Counted from the first letter of the stretch, positions 1 to 7,384 are shown. The stretch: DNA of 22,240 nt from an uncultured Erysipelotrichaceae bacterium (GCA_902783915.1 CACZSX010000066.1:1-22240); one strand, 5' to 3'. Made by a program: numbers and translations. The notes: a model not told the origin generated them from the sequence alone.

Positions 1-122
1 AAAGGATGACATTCTGAACATTGTTCAACATGTATTTTTTCTTTTGTTGATTTTGTTTTAAATGTAGCTCCACATGCGCATGTAGCAACACTATCTACAT
101 AATTAGATTGATACTTACTCAT
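1..122 (-). CDS. rpmE: Ribosomal protein L31, 5' part (runs off window)
   Basis: The first 40 codons of 50S ribosomal protein L31, cut by the left window edge. Reading leftward from the ATG at 122, the protein starts MSKYQSNYVDSV and then shows the zinc-ribbon cysteines of the Zn-binding L31 type: a CxC (TCACGATF, residues 15 and 17) and a CxxC (QCSECHP). This follows the family pattern of CSCGN...CSKCHPF. L31 sits on the central protuberance of the 50S subunit and bridges to the 30S; the cysteine form stores zinc. A strong ribosome binding site (AAGGAGAG) lies just upstream of the ATG. The gene has its own promoter and a hairpin leader (see separate entries). It lies downstream of murA and the GDSL-like gene, as rpmE lies near murAB in Bacillus. 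It is too short to be found by ORF length alone. The identity is firm; the 3' end is not visible. Confidence 0.93.
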   Translation of the reverse strand, partial: MSKYQSNYVDSVATCACGATFKTKSTKEKIHVEQCSECHP

Positions 123-140
123 ATTTACTCTCCTTCCGCC

Positions 141-158
141 ATGACTAATTTTAGTCAT
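141..158 (-). promoter_or_regulatory. Perfect hairpin in the rpmE leader (possible L31 autoregulatory leader)
   Basis: ATGACTAA and TTAGTCAT form a perfect inverted repeat in the transcribed leader, ending only a few bases before the rpmE Shine-Dalgarno (GGAAGGAG). No U-tract follows, so it is not a terminator. Ribosomal-protein leaders for L31 have been described in Firmicutes, and L31 can repress its own mRNA in gammaproteobacteria. Whether this hairpin belongs to such a class cannot be told from one sequence. Confidence 0.45.
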
Positions 159-179
159 AGAAATTTAAAAGTCTTACAT

Positions 180-208
180 ATTATAACAACAATTTTTATA
201 TTTATCAA
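180..208 (-). promoter_or_regulatory. Sigma-A-type promoter of rpmE
   Basis: Read on the minus strand: -35 TTGATA (203-208), 17-nt spacer, -10 TATAAT (180-185). This is a near-consensus housekeeping promoter. The predicted start is near 173, giving a leader of about 50 nt that contains the hairpin at 141-158. Confidence 0.75.
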
Positions 209-215
209 CTACTAT

Positions 216-896
216 TTACATATTTTTTAATATTTCATTAGAAATTAGTTTGTATCCATCTTTATTAGGATATATATTATTAATATTATATATTAGATGC
301 TTATTATTTTTAAATAAATTATATAGGTCCACATATTTTACATTATATTTATTACATGTTTTTATTAATTTATTATTAGCATATTCTATATATTTATCTA
401 ATTCTTTACTATTTACTGCATTATAAAATCCGAGAAAATATATGCTGTTTTGATTAATTTTTCTAATTAAATTTAACAAATAATCAACATTATATATTAT
501 TTCATCTATATAATTATATAAATCTCTTTTGTCTGTATTGTATTTATTATATATTTCATTTAAACCAGCTGATATTGTAATTAAATCTGAGTTTTTTAAT
601 GCATTTTGTATGGTTATTTCTTTTTCTTCATTATTTTCTATTTTTCTAATTAAATCTGTAACTCTAATATCAGTATCTGAAAAATCTTTTGTATAGTATT
701 TTAATTTATTATTTTTTTCTAAATATTCTTTTATAAAATCACTATAACCAATATCTTCATAATTATTTGAATTAATTCCTTTACCTAATTCATCACCTAA
801 TGATATATAATATATTTTATTACTTTTTGTATAATTTATTATTAATATAGTTATTAGAAATATTATGGGTACTACTAATAATTTTAATAATTTCAT
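216..896 (-). CDS. Membrane-anchored SGNH/GDSL-hydrolase-like protein with altered catalytic residues
   Basis: A 226-residue protein with an N-terminal hydrophobic segment (about residues 4-21) that would act as a signal anchor, followed by an SGNH/GDSL-type fold. Block I reads YYISLGDELGKG, where the family has xxLGDSLTxG. Block III reads ISAGLNEI in place of GxND. The C-terminal block reads NNIYPNKDGYKLI in place of DxxHPNxxGy. The nucleophile Ser is therefore Glu36, the block-III Asp is Glu114, and the catalytic Asp and His are Asn206 and Tyr209. The frame is intact over full domain length and block I is a clean GAT-GAA-TTA, so a sequencing error is unlikely. I infer a pseudo-hydrolase that binds rather than cleaves, possibly at the cell surface. 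The start has a GGAGG ribosome binding site. An intrinsic terminator separates it from murA upstream and I see no own promoter, so it probably depends on read-through. Confidence 0.72.
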   Translation of the reverse strand: MKLLKLLVVPIIFLITILIINYTKSNKIYYISLGDELGKGINSNNYEDIGYSDFIKEYLEKNNKLKYYTKDFSDTDIRVTDLIRKIENNEEKEITIQNALKNSDLITISAGLNEIYNKYNTDKRDLYNYIDEIIYNVDYLLNLIRKINQNSIYFLGFYNAVNSKELDKYIEYANNKLIKTCNKYNVKYVDLYNLFKNNKHLIYNINNIYPNKDGYKLISNEILKNM

Positions 897-907
897 TTTT
901 TACCTCC

Positions 908-942
908 AAAAAAAGAAATATAACTATTAAATTATATTTCTT
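908..942 (-). terminator. Intrinsic terminator/attenuator after murA
   Basis: An 11-bp perfect stem (arms 913-923 and 932-942, 8-nt loop) followed on the minus strand by seven Ts. The murA stop codon (932-934) lies inside the stem. The T-tract runs directly into the GGAGG ribosome binding site of the GDSL-like gene, so read-through would set its expression. Confidence 0.8.
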
Positions 943-2185
943 CTTTCGTTATTTTAGCACCTACATTTGATAATTTTTCTATTATATTTTCATATCCTCT
1001 TAATACATGATCTATATCTTCAATAGTAGTTCTTCCTTCTGCAATTAATCCTGCTATAACCATACATGCACCTGCTCTTAAATCTGTTGCTTTTACTATT
1101 TCTCCATATAATTTTGTTTTACCTTTTATATTTATTGTTCTATTATTAATTTCAATATTTGAACCCATTTTATTTAAATATTCAACATTATTAAATCTAT
1201 TTTCATATATTGTTTCTGTTAAATGAGATATTCCTTTACATTGCGTTAATAATGCTGTTAAAGGTTGTTGTAAATCTGTTGCAAAACCAGGGTATCCTTT
1301 AGTAATAACATCAATTGCTTTTAAATTATTTGATTTGTTAGTAATTACATAATTATCAAATATTTCTATATTAGCATTTGCTTCTTTTAATTTATCTAAC
1401 AATGATTCTATATGTTCTGGTATTACATTATCAATTTTTAAATTTTTCCCTAATAATGTCCCTATTATTACATATGTTCCAGCTTCTATTCTATCTGGTA
1501 TTACATCAATTTCTGCCTTATGTAAATGTTTTACACCTGTTATTGTTATTGTACTTGTTCCTACACCTTCTATTTTAGCTCCCATTTTGTTTAAAAAATC
1601 AGCAATATTATTTATTTCTGGTTCTTTTGCAGCATTATTTATTGTTGTTACTCCTTTTGCTCTTACAGATGCAAATATAGCATTTACTGTTGCTCCTACA
1701 CTTGGCATATCAAGATTAATTTCTGCACCTATTAATTCCTCTGCATCTATCTTATATTTATTATCTTCTTCTACTATTGTAGCACCAAGTGCTCTAAAAC
1801 CTTTTAATGTTTGATCTATGGGTCTTTTTCCTATATTACATCCACCTGGAAAATACATTTCAACATGTTTATATTTACCTAGTAATGCAGACATAAAGTA
1901 ATATGATGCTCTTAATTTTTTTGATATTTCTTCTGGAATCTCTTTATTATCTATATTACTTGCATCTATTATTATTTTATTGTCTTTTCTATCTATTTTT
2001 GCATTTAAATATAAAAGTATTTCTTCTAATGCCTCAATATCTGAAATATTTGGGACATTATTTATATTTACTTCTTCATCACAAAGAATAGATGCTGGAA
2101 TAAGAGCTACAGCGCTATTTTTAGCACCACTTATTTTTATTGTCCCCTTTAATTCTCTATTTCCATCAATTATTATTCTTTTCAT
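932..2185 (-). CDS. murA: UDP-N-acetylglucosamine 1-carboxyvinyltransferase
   Basis: A 417-residue cytoplasmic enzyme of the EPSP-synthase fold. It transfers enolpyruvate from PEP to UDP-GlcNAc, the first committed step of peptidoglycan synthesis. The N-terminus contains the invariant Lys-Asn (K22-N23) in the ISGAKNSA motif. The catalytic loop reads FPGGCNIGKRPID with Cys116, the residue alkylated by fosfomycin, so the enzyme should be fosfomycin-sensitive (inference). The C-terminus has the typical DLRAGACMVIAGLIAEG segment. Length matches the family. Its place near rpmE recalls murAB/murZ of Bacillus rather than murAA, although the two cannot be separated on sequence alone here. It has its own promoter very close to the start, with ribosome binding site GGAGG. 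An active murA, with the class A PBP in this window, means the organism makes a wall, unlike true mycoplasmas. Confidence 0.96.
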   Translation of the reverse strand: MKRIIIDGNRELKGTIKISGAKNSAVALIPASILCDEEVNINNVPNISDIEALEEILLYLNAKIDRKDNKIIIDASNIDNKEIPEEISKKLRASYYFMSALLGKYKHVEMYFPGGCNIGKRPIDQTLKGFRALGATIVEEDNKYKIDAEELIGAEINLDMPSVGATVNAIFASVRAKGVTTINNAAKEPEINNIADFLNKMGAKIEGVGTSTITITGVKHLHKAEIDVIPDRIEAGTYVIIGTLLGKNLKIDNVIPEHIESLLDKLKEANANIEIFDNYVITNKSNNLKAIDVITKGYPGFATDLQQPLTALLTQCKGISHLTETIYENRFNNVEYLNKMGSNIEINNRTINIKGKTKLYGEIVKATDLRAGACMVIAGLIAEGRTTIEDIDHVLRGYENIIEKLSNVGAKITKEEI

Positions 2186-2201
2186 ACTTCCTCCAATATA
2201 T

Positions 2202-2230
2202 ATTATACATTTGCCTAATATATGTGTCTA
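2202..2230 (-). promoter_or_regulatory. Sigma-A-type promoter of murA
   Basis: Minus strand: -35 TAGACA (2225-2230), 17-nt spacer, -10 TATAAT (2202-2207). The predicted transcript starts only about 10 nt before the GGAGG ribosome binding site, so the leader is very short. Confidence 0.65.
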
Positions 2231-2257
2231 ATTATATATTAGCACGAATTAAAGTAA

Positions 2258-2285
2258 ATAAAAAGTACTAGATATCTAGTACTTT
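2258..2285 (-). terminator. Intrinsic terminator after the lipoprotein gene (24-bp perfect palindrome)
   Basis: Positions 2262-2285 are a perfect 24-bp palindrome (arm AAAGTACTAGAT), followed on the minus strand by TTTTTATTT. It begins a few bases past the lipoprotein stop codon and isolates that gene from the murA promoter. The plus-strand side is also T-rich. Confidence 0.85.
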
Positions 2286-2291
2286 ATTTTT

Positions 2292-3425
2292 TTATTTTAT
2301 TATATAAGTTTTTTGTGCTGCATATAAATCAGCTACAGCGTCATCTACTCTGTTATCTACTTCTGTTTGTATACCTAATTGATGAACACTAGGATTTGCT
2401 TCTATACCAAGATATCTTTGTTCTTCAACAGTTGACATTCCTGCTAATGCAAACATTTGATCTTCTGTATAAACTTCTCTTTCTATACAATTTTCATCAG
2501 TCCATACGTATTCAGTAGTACCATTTTTACCTGGTCTTGGAAGATATACTTTCTTTTCAACATCATCAGCAAAATATCTATAATATAAATCATATTCTCT
2601 TGGAGTAGTTTCTGATGTTTTTCTTGTAATATAACTCCATTGAGGAATTGTATTATTTACTTGTTGAAATATAGTTGCTATAGTCCATCTAGCACCTGCA
2701 TTCATTTCTAGAAAATCTGAATCATTTACTGTTCCAAATTCATAATGTAATAATTGATCTACAGCACCTTTGTATTCACTTGAAAATTTATTAACTTTTG
2801 CCCATTCTGATTCATCAAGAATTTGACCATTCATTGGTTCTCCAACAGATTCATTCATTGCATTTCTTGCAACTACCATAGCATTATGTATTAATACTCT
2901 ATCTTTTTGACTTACAACATAACTTGATAAATCAATCATATCTTCAGTTTTAGTTTCAGGATTTAAGTTTCCTGTTATTAATAAACTTAATGCTTGTAAT
3001 ACTTCTGTCATCTCAGCATGTGCATTTTCTGCACTCATTTCTTGCATTCTTGTAGGATAAACACCATTAATTAGTTCTACAACTTCTAATGCTAAATCCT
3101 TATTCCAGTTAATATTTACTATTTGTTGATATCTTAAAACAAATGAGTTTTTATCAAGTGTTTCTTGATATAATCTTTCAGCAGCTTCTGTAAAATCATA
3201 ATTTGTTCTTTCAATTTGTCCTACTTCACTAACTGAATTATCATCATAATCATATCCTAAAGATCCATTCTTTCTTAAAAGATCTTCCATCACTGCTACT
3301 TGTTCTTCTAATTCAGCAATTCTTTCTTCATTATTATTATTGTTTTTTGCACATCCTGTAAGACTTGCTGAAATTATTCCAGCAGCTACTAATGCACTTA
3401 TTCTTCTTTTTAAATTCATATCCAT
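2292..3425 (-). CDS. Lipoprotein of unknown function, paralogue of the next gene upstream
   Basis: I do not recognise this family. The start is the ATG at 3425 (MDMNLKRR), preceded by AGGAAGGGG; an upstream in-frame ATG at 3467 lacks a ribosome binding site and overlaps the promoter. The 377-residue product has a basic n-region, a hydrophobic h-region and a clear lipobox L22-T-G-C25, so it should be lipidated and held on the outer face of the membrane. Next come an asparagine run (28-32), a short acidic coiled coil (about 33-51) and a linker. A domain of about 290 residues starting near residue 82 is shared with the neighbouring gene at 3539-4912. In one 40-residue stretch (starting KNSFVLRYQQ here, KNSCLLKYQQ there) 18 residues are identical. 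Shared C-terminal motifs are YYRYFAD, FALAG and NPxxHxxGI. A near-consensus promoter and a strong terminator make it a separate, probably highly expressed unit. Confidence 0.85.
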   Translation of the reverse strand: MDMNLKRRISALVAAGIISASLTGCAKNNNNNEERIAELEEQVAVMEDLLRKNGSLGYDYDDNSVSEVGQIERTNYDFTEAAERLYQETLDKNSFVLRYQQIVNINWNKDLALEVVELINGVYPTRMQEMSAENAHAEMTEVLQALSLLITGNLNPETKTEDMIDLSSYVVSQKDRVLIHNAMVVARNAMNESVGEPMNGQILDESEWAKVNKFSSEYKGAVDQLLHYEFGTVNDSDFLEMNAGARWTIATIFQQVNNTIPQWSYITRKTSETTPREYDLYYRYFADDVEKKVYLPRPGKNGTTEYVWTDENCIEREVYTEDQMFALAGMSTVEEQRYLGIEANPSVHQLGIQTEVDNRVDDAVADLYAAQKTYIIK

Positions 3426-3458
3426 AAAAATCCCCTTCCTTTTTTTGATATGCTGCAT

Positions 3459-3486
3459 ATTATACACATTTTTAAAAATTTGTCAA
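3459..3486 (-). promoter_or_regulatory. Near-consensus promoter of the lipoprotein gene
   Basis: Minus strand: TTGACA (3481-3486), 16-nt spacer, TATAAT (3459-3464). Both hexamers are perfect consensus, and this is one of the two best promoters in the window. It starts just after the terminator of the preceding gene. Confidence 0.85.
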
Positions 3487-3499
3487 GTTTTGATATAAA

Positions 3500-3537
3500 A
3501 AAATAAAAAAGTAAGATTTTTAATCATCTCACTTTTT
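3500..3537 (-). terminator. Intrinsic terminator after the 457-residue paralogue
   Basis: A 12-bp stem (arms 3506-3517 and 3526-3537, with one G-T pair) followed on the minus strand by a T-rich tract. It lies immediately after the stop codon at 3539-3541. Confidence 0.8.
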
Positions 3538-3538
3538 A

Positions 3539-4912
3539 TTAGTCTACACTTAATAACTCTTCGCTTGTTGCTTCAAACTTTTCAGCTATTCCTGGGTATA
3601 TACCCATTTCATGAATATTAGGATTTGGTTCTATTTTATTTTCTAATAATGATAAACCTGCTAATGCAAATATATCATCTTTTGAATATACATTACCTGT
3701 TTTTCCTTCATAATATGCTATACCATTTTCATTAATTATAGGAACATATATTTTACTTTCTATAATATCTGCAAAATATCTATAGTACATCTTTTTAATT
3801 ACACCTGCTACTTCTATATCTATTGAACTTTCTTCTGGTATTAATTTATTTACTAATTCAAATATTGAAATAATTATCCATCTCGTATTTTTATTCATTG
3901 ATAAGAATTCACTATCATTTATAGTTTTAAATTCATAATTTAATAATTGATTAACAGCGCCTTTGTATTCATTAGTAAACTTGTTTACAGTTGAATACAT
4001 AGATTCATCTAATGTTTGCATAATTGTTAAATCTCCAACCAACTCATTTACTGCATTTTTTGCTACTATCATAGAATTATATATTAATGTTCTATCTTTT
4101 AAACTATCAATATAACTATGCAAATTTATCATATTTTCTTGATTAGTATTAGGATTTAAATTATCCATTACTATTAAAATTATTGCTTGTAATAATTTTT
4201 TTATTTCAGCAACAGAATTATCTAAATTCATATTTTTAATTGAATTGGAATACGAACCATTTATTAATTCTATTAATTGTAATGCACTATTTTCATCCCA
4301 AGCCATATTTATTACTTGTTGATATTTTAATAAACATGAATTTTTATTTATAATTTCTTGATATAATTTTTTAGAATTATCTACATATTGTCTATTTATA
4401 AATATGTTATCACTTTTTTCTTGCTTTCTTGCTTTCTTATTTTTTGATATATAATCATCTGCAAAAATAGTTAAATCTGCTAGAATAGCAACTATTCCTT
4501 TTTTTAATTTTTCATTTAATGTATTTTTTCTTAATTCTTTTTGTTCTTCACTAATACTACTAATATTTGTAACAATTCTTTCTTTTGCTAACCTATTTTG
4601 TGCTTCTAAATTACTTTTAACTACTTCTTCATTAGATAAATCAAATATTACTTGTGTATTATCTTCATAAAATATTTCTATTCCATCTTCTACTTTTTCA
4701 TATTTTATAATTTTTTTCATGTTTGCAATTATTTGCTTTTCTTCTTCTTCACTATATGGGACTACAATTACTGGGGCATCAGTTGGATTTCCTGTATATT
4801 TAAAAGTCTCTAAATTTTCAGGATCATTTACTATCATTACAATTTCTTTATCACTATGATTGTATAATATAACGTCAGAAAACTCGAAATCTTTTCCTTG
4901 TATTGTTTTCAT
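3539..4912 (-). CDS. Unknown protein, apparently cytoplasmic, sharing its C-terminal domain with the adjacent lipoprotein
   Basis: Function unknown. The ATG at 4912 (MKTIQGKDFEF) is preferred because GAGGGG precedes it at good spacing; the in-frame codon at 4939 has none. The product is 457 residues with no signal peptide, lipobox or convincing membrane helix. Residues 1-95 look like a separate beta-rich N-terminal domain (DVILYNHSDKEIVMIV, GIEIFYEDNTQVIFDL). Residues 100-170 are charged and probably helical. Residues about 180-445 match the lipoprotein encoded just downstream: KLYQE, YQQ, ELINGxY, NLNPxT, LDES, VNKFxxEYKGAVxQLLxYEF, YYRYFAD and FALAGLS occur in the same order. This looks like a tandem duplication in which one copy gained a lipoprotein signal and coiled coil, and the other a different N-terminus. 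It has its own -10-like element and terminator, so the two are separate transcripts. It follows spoIIR, but a sporulation role is only a guess. Confidence 0.85.
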   Translation of the reverse strand: MKTIQGKDFEFSDVILYNHSDKEIVMIVNDPENLETFKYTGNPTDAPVIVVPYSEEEEKQIIANMKKIIKYEKVEDGIEIFYEDNTQVIFDLSNEEVVKSNLEAQNRLAKERIVTNISSISEEQKELRKNTLNEKLKKGIVAILADLTIFADDYISKNKKARKQEKSDNIFINRQYVDNSKKLYQEIINKNSCLLKYQQVINMAWDENSALQLIELINGSYSNSIKNMNLDNSVAEIKKLLQAIILIVMDNLNPNTNQENMINLHSYIDSLKDRTLIYNSMIVAKNAVNELVGDLTIMQTLDESMYSTVNKFTNEYKGAVNQLLNYEFKTINDSEFLSMNKNTRWIIISIFELVNKLIPEESSIDIEVAGVIKKMYYRYFADIIESKIYVPIINENGIAYYEGKTGNVYSKDDIFALAGLSLLENKIEPNPNIHEMGIYPGIAEKFEATSEELLSVD

Positions 4913-4963
4913 AAATTGTCCCCTCTTTTCTTTTTTCACAAATATGCAAACTATTATACATAT

Positions 4964-4972
4964 ATTATAGCA
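4964..4972 (-). promoter_or_regulatory. Extended -10 promoter, probable, of the 457-residue gene
   Basis: Minus strand TGCTATAAT (TG at 4971-4972, TATAAT at 4964-4969). No good -35 is visible; extended -10 promoters can do without one. A second TATAAT lies at 4953-4958. Confidence 0.45.
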
Positions 4973-4998
4973 AATAAAAACTTTTTTGTATATTTATT

Positions 4999-5496
4999 TT
5001 ATTTAAATATTTTATTTATAAAATCTTTTAGAAAAAAACTATATTCTACTTCTTTGGTTTCTTCTGCTTCTATTAAGCATATAGGTGGAAATAATATACA
5101 CCACCAATTATTACCTTTGCCTTCTCCTAGTGTAACTAATAGTGATTCATAATTACCAGCTTTATATTTTTTACCATTATATTCTTTTTCTGGGAAATAG
5201 TTTAAACCATAATTAATAGAATATGTATATTCTTCATTTAAATCATTATCTATTATATTTTTTAAATTAGTAATATTATTTTTTACTACGTTTCTAGCTT
5301 TATCAACATCTTTTACATTTTTCAACAATTCATATAGTTCTTTTCTTAAGTCATTACTTATAATTTCTTTTACTTTTTGATCATGATTACTATTACTATT
5401 TGCTATTACTCTAATTCTTAATAAATTATCTTTATTACTATAATTTATAATATAAAATAATAATAAAACAATAATTATATATATTATTTTTTTCAT
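4999..5496 (-). CDS. spoIIR: Stage II sporulation protein R
   Basis: In endospore formers SpoIIR is made in the forespore, exported, and triggers SpoIIGA in the mother cell to process pro-sigma-E. The 165-residue product (ATG at 5496; ribosome binding site AAGGTGG) has an N-terminal hydrophobic segment (about residues 3-18) for export. It then has the family signatures LRIRVIANSNSNHDQKVK, INYGLNYFPEKEYNG, YKAGNYESLLVTLGEGKGNN and the invariant WWCILFPPICL. A GTG codon at 5508 is an alternative but overlaps the ribosome binding site. The gene follows prfA-prmC, the same order as in Bacillus, with 42 nt between the prmC stop and its ATG. That gap contains a hairpin with a T-run that covers the ribosome binding site. 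Its intact state implies that the lineage keeps at least part of the sporulation programme. Confidence 0.95.
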   Translation of the reverse strand: MKKIIYIIIVLLLFYIINYSNKDNLLRIRVIANSNSNHDQKVKEIISNDLRKELYELLKNVKDVDKARNVVKNNITNLKNIIDNDLNEEYTYSINYGLNYFPEKEYNGKKYKAGNYESLLVTLGEGKGNNWWCILFPPICLIEAEETKEVEYSFFLKDFINKIFK

Positions 5497-5531
5497 AAAA
5501 AAATCCACCTTTCATTTTAATGATGGGTGAA
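5497..5531 (-). promoter_or_regulatory. Terminator-like hairpin covering the spoIIR ribosome binding site
   Basis: Minus strand: an outer 6-bp stem (TTCACC with GGTGGA), a 2x2 internal loop and an inner 4-bp stem (TCAT/ATGA), then seven Ts running straight into the spoIIR ATG. The Shine-Dalgarno is in the 3' arm. It could act as an attenuator, could block ribosome access, or could be chance. Confidence 0.4.
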
Positions 5532-5538
5532 TTATTTA

Positions 5539-6321
5539 TTATTTATTCATTATAAAAATCATTCTATCTCTATTTTGCATATCTTTTTTACATGTTATTT
5601 TAATATTTTTTAAATACTTATTAGCAATATTCATTATATCTTTTTTTTGCTTTTTTCCTATTTCAAATGCAATTAAGAATTCATTATTAAGATTTTTACT
5701 AATATTTCTAAGTATTTCCTCATAATAATATAAACCATTATTATCTGCATATAATGCTATACTAGGTTCATTATTTTTTACAATATCCATTATTTCTTCA
5801 TTATACGATATATATGGTGGGTTACTAATTATCACATCATATTTATCATTTATTTTTTTTAATAAATCACTTTGTATTACTTTTATATTTAAATTTTTAC
5901 TATTTTCTTTTGCTACTTTAAGTGCTTTCCTAGATATATCTGATAAAGTTACATCAGCAGCTATTTCTTTTTTTAAAGTAATACCTATGCAACCAGAACC
6001 TGTACATAAATCTAATATTGAGACCTTTTTATTAAATTTTTCTTTTATTAATTTTATAGTATTTTCTACTAATTCTTCTGTTTCAAATCTTGGAATTAAT
6101 ACATTTTTATTTACCTTATATGTATAACCATAAAAATCAACATTACCTACTAAATATTGTACAGGTATTTTCCTTGCTTTAATTACTATTTTTTTTAAAT
6201 TACTTATTATTTTTTTAGGTACTTCATTATTTATATCTACTTTATATTTATATTTTAATAAGTAATTAAAATTAGATATATCTTCTTTATCAATTTGTTT
6301 TATTAAATCATTATAGTTCAT
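5539..6321 (-). CDS. prmC: Peptide chain release factor N5-glutamine methyltransferase
   Basis: Methylates the Gln of the GGQ motif in release factors RF1 and RF2, using S-adenosylmethionine. The 260-residue product has the N-terminal helical substrate-binding region (1-75), the link motif LIPRFETEELV (75-85), the class I SAM-binding motif ILDLCTGSGCIG (about 102-113) and the catalytic NPPY (167-170). It overlaps the end of prfA, its substrate gene, by 11 bp, so the two are likely translationally coupled. Operon order is prfA-prmC-spoIIR as in Bacillus. Confidence 0.95.
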   Translation of the reverse strand: MNYNDLIKQIDKEDISNFNYLLKYKYKVDINNEVPKKIISNLKKIVIKARKIPVQYLVGNVDFYGYTYKVNKNVLIPRFETEELVENTIKLIKEKFNKKVSILDLCTGSGCIGITLKKEIAADVTLSDISRKALKVAKENSKNLNIKVIQSDLLKKINDKYDVIISNPPYISYNEEIMDIVKNNEPSIALYADNNGLYYYEEILRNISKNLNNEFLIAFEIGKKQKKDIMNIANKYLKNIKITCKKDMQNRDRMIFIMNK

Positions 6322-7372
6322 TTTTTTCTAATTTTCTCTTTTGATCTTCTAATATAAGAGCCTCTATAACTTCATCTAATTTACCTAACATTACTCTATC
6401 TAATTGCATTAATGTAAAGTTAATTCTATGATCAGTTAATCTATTTTGAGGAAAATTATATGTTCTTATCTTTTCAGATCTATCTCCTGTACCTATTTTA
6501 CTTCTTCTTTCTGCCCCTTCTTTTTCCTCTTTTTCTCTAAGTTTCATATCATATAATCTTGTTTTTAATATTTTTATTGCTTTTTCTTTGTTTTTTATTT
6601 GACTTCTTTCAGTTTGTGAATAAACAATTATACCAGTTGGTATATGTGTTAACCTTACTGCTGAATCTGTTGTATTTACACCTTGTCCGCCACTACCACT
6701 ACTTCTCGTAATATCTACTCTTACTTCACTCATATCAAGTTCAAAATCTAATTCTTCTGCTTCTGGCATTACTACAACAGTTGCTGTGGATGTATGAACT
6801 CTACCTTGAGTTTCCGTAACAGGGACTCTTTGTACTCTATGAGCACCACTTTCATATTTTAATTTTGAATATGCACCTGTTCCTTTAATCATAAATTCTA
6901 CTTGTGCATATCCTCCGCTAGTACCTCTTACTTCATTTATAAGTTCATGACTCCATCCTTGACTTTCTGCATATTTAATATACATATTGTATAAATCACC
7001 TGCAAAAATATTTGCTTCATCTCCTCCTGCTGCACCACGTATTTCTATTATTACGTTTTTATCATCATTTGGATCTTTTGGTATTAATAATATTTCCAAT
7101 TTTTGTTCATAATCCAACTTTGATTGTTCTAAATTTGCAAGTTCCTCTCTTGCAAATTCTCCTAAATCTTTATCATTTAACATTTCTTTAGCATCTTTAA
7201 TACCATCTAGAACATTATTATATTCTTTATATACTTTTACTATTTCTTCTAATGAGCTTAATTCTTTAGAAAGTTCTGTAGTCTTTTTTATATCTCCTAA
7301 TACTTCATCAGTAGATAATTTTTCTTTAATTTCATTATATCTAGCTACAATTTGATTTAATCTTTCTATCAT
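6311..7372 (-). CDS. prfA: Peptide chain release factor 1
   Basis: RF1 reads UAA and UAG stop codons and triggers hydrolysis of the finished peptide on the ribosome. The 353-residue protein has an N-terminal helical domain (1-95), the stop-codon recognition tripeptide Pro-Val-Thr (184-186, in RVPVTETQGRVHTS; PAT in E. coli RF1) and the catalytic GGQ (228-230, in SSGSGGQGVNTTDSAVR). RF2 has SPF at the recognition site, so this is RF1 and not RF2. The C-terminus is basic (DQKRKLEKNEL). It starts 12 nt after the rpoE stop codon and overlaps prmC by 11 bp. UAG is used as a stop by several genes here (argS, noc, rsmG, dnaN, yidC), consistent with an active RF1. Confidence 0.96.
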   Translation of the reverse strand: MIERLNQIVARYNEIKEKLSTDEVLGDIKKTTELSKELSSLEEIVKVYKEYNNVLDGIKDAKEMLNDKDLGEFAREELANLEQSKLDYEQKLEILLIPKDPNDDKNVIIEIRGAAGGDEANIFAGDLYNMYIKYAESQGWSHELINEVRGTSGGYAQVEFMIKGTGAYSKLKYESGAHRVQRVPVTETQGRVHTSTATVVVMPEAEELDFELDMSEVRVDITRSSGSGGQGVNTTDSAVRLTHIPTGIIVYSQTERSQIKNKEKAIKILKTRLYDMKLREKEEKEGAERRSKIGTGDRSEKIRTYNFPQNRLTDHRINFTLMQLDRVMLGKLDEVIEALILEDQKRKLEKNEL

Positions 7373-7384
7373 ATTAAACTCTCC

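Noticed and set aside
1378..2231. Several plus-strand reading frames inside murA, rich in Leu and Phe
   Set aside because: They are shadows of an AT-rich leftward gene; the murA frame is full length with conserved motifs.
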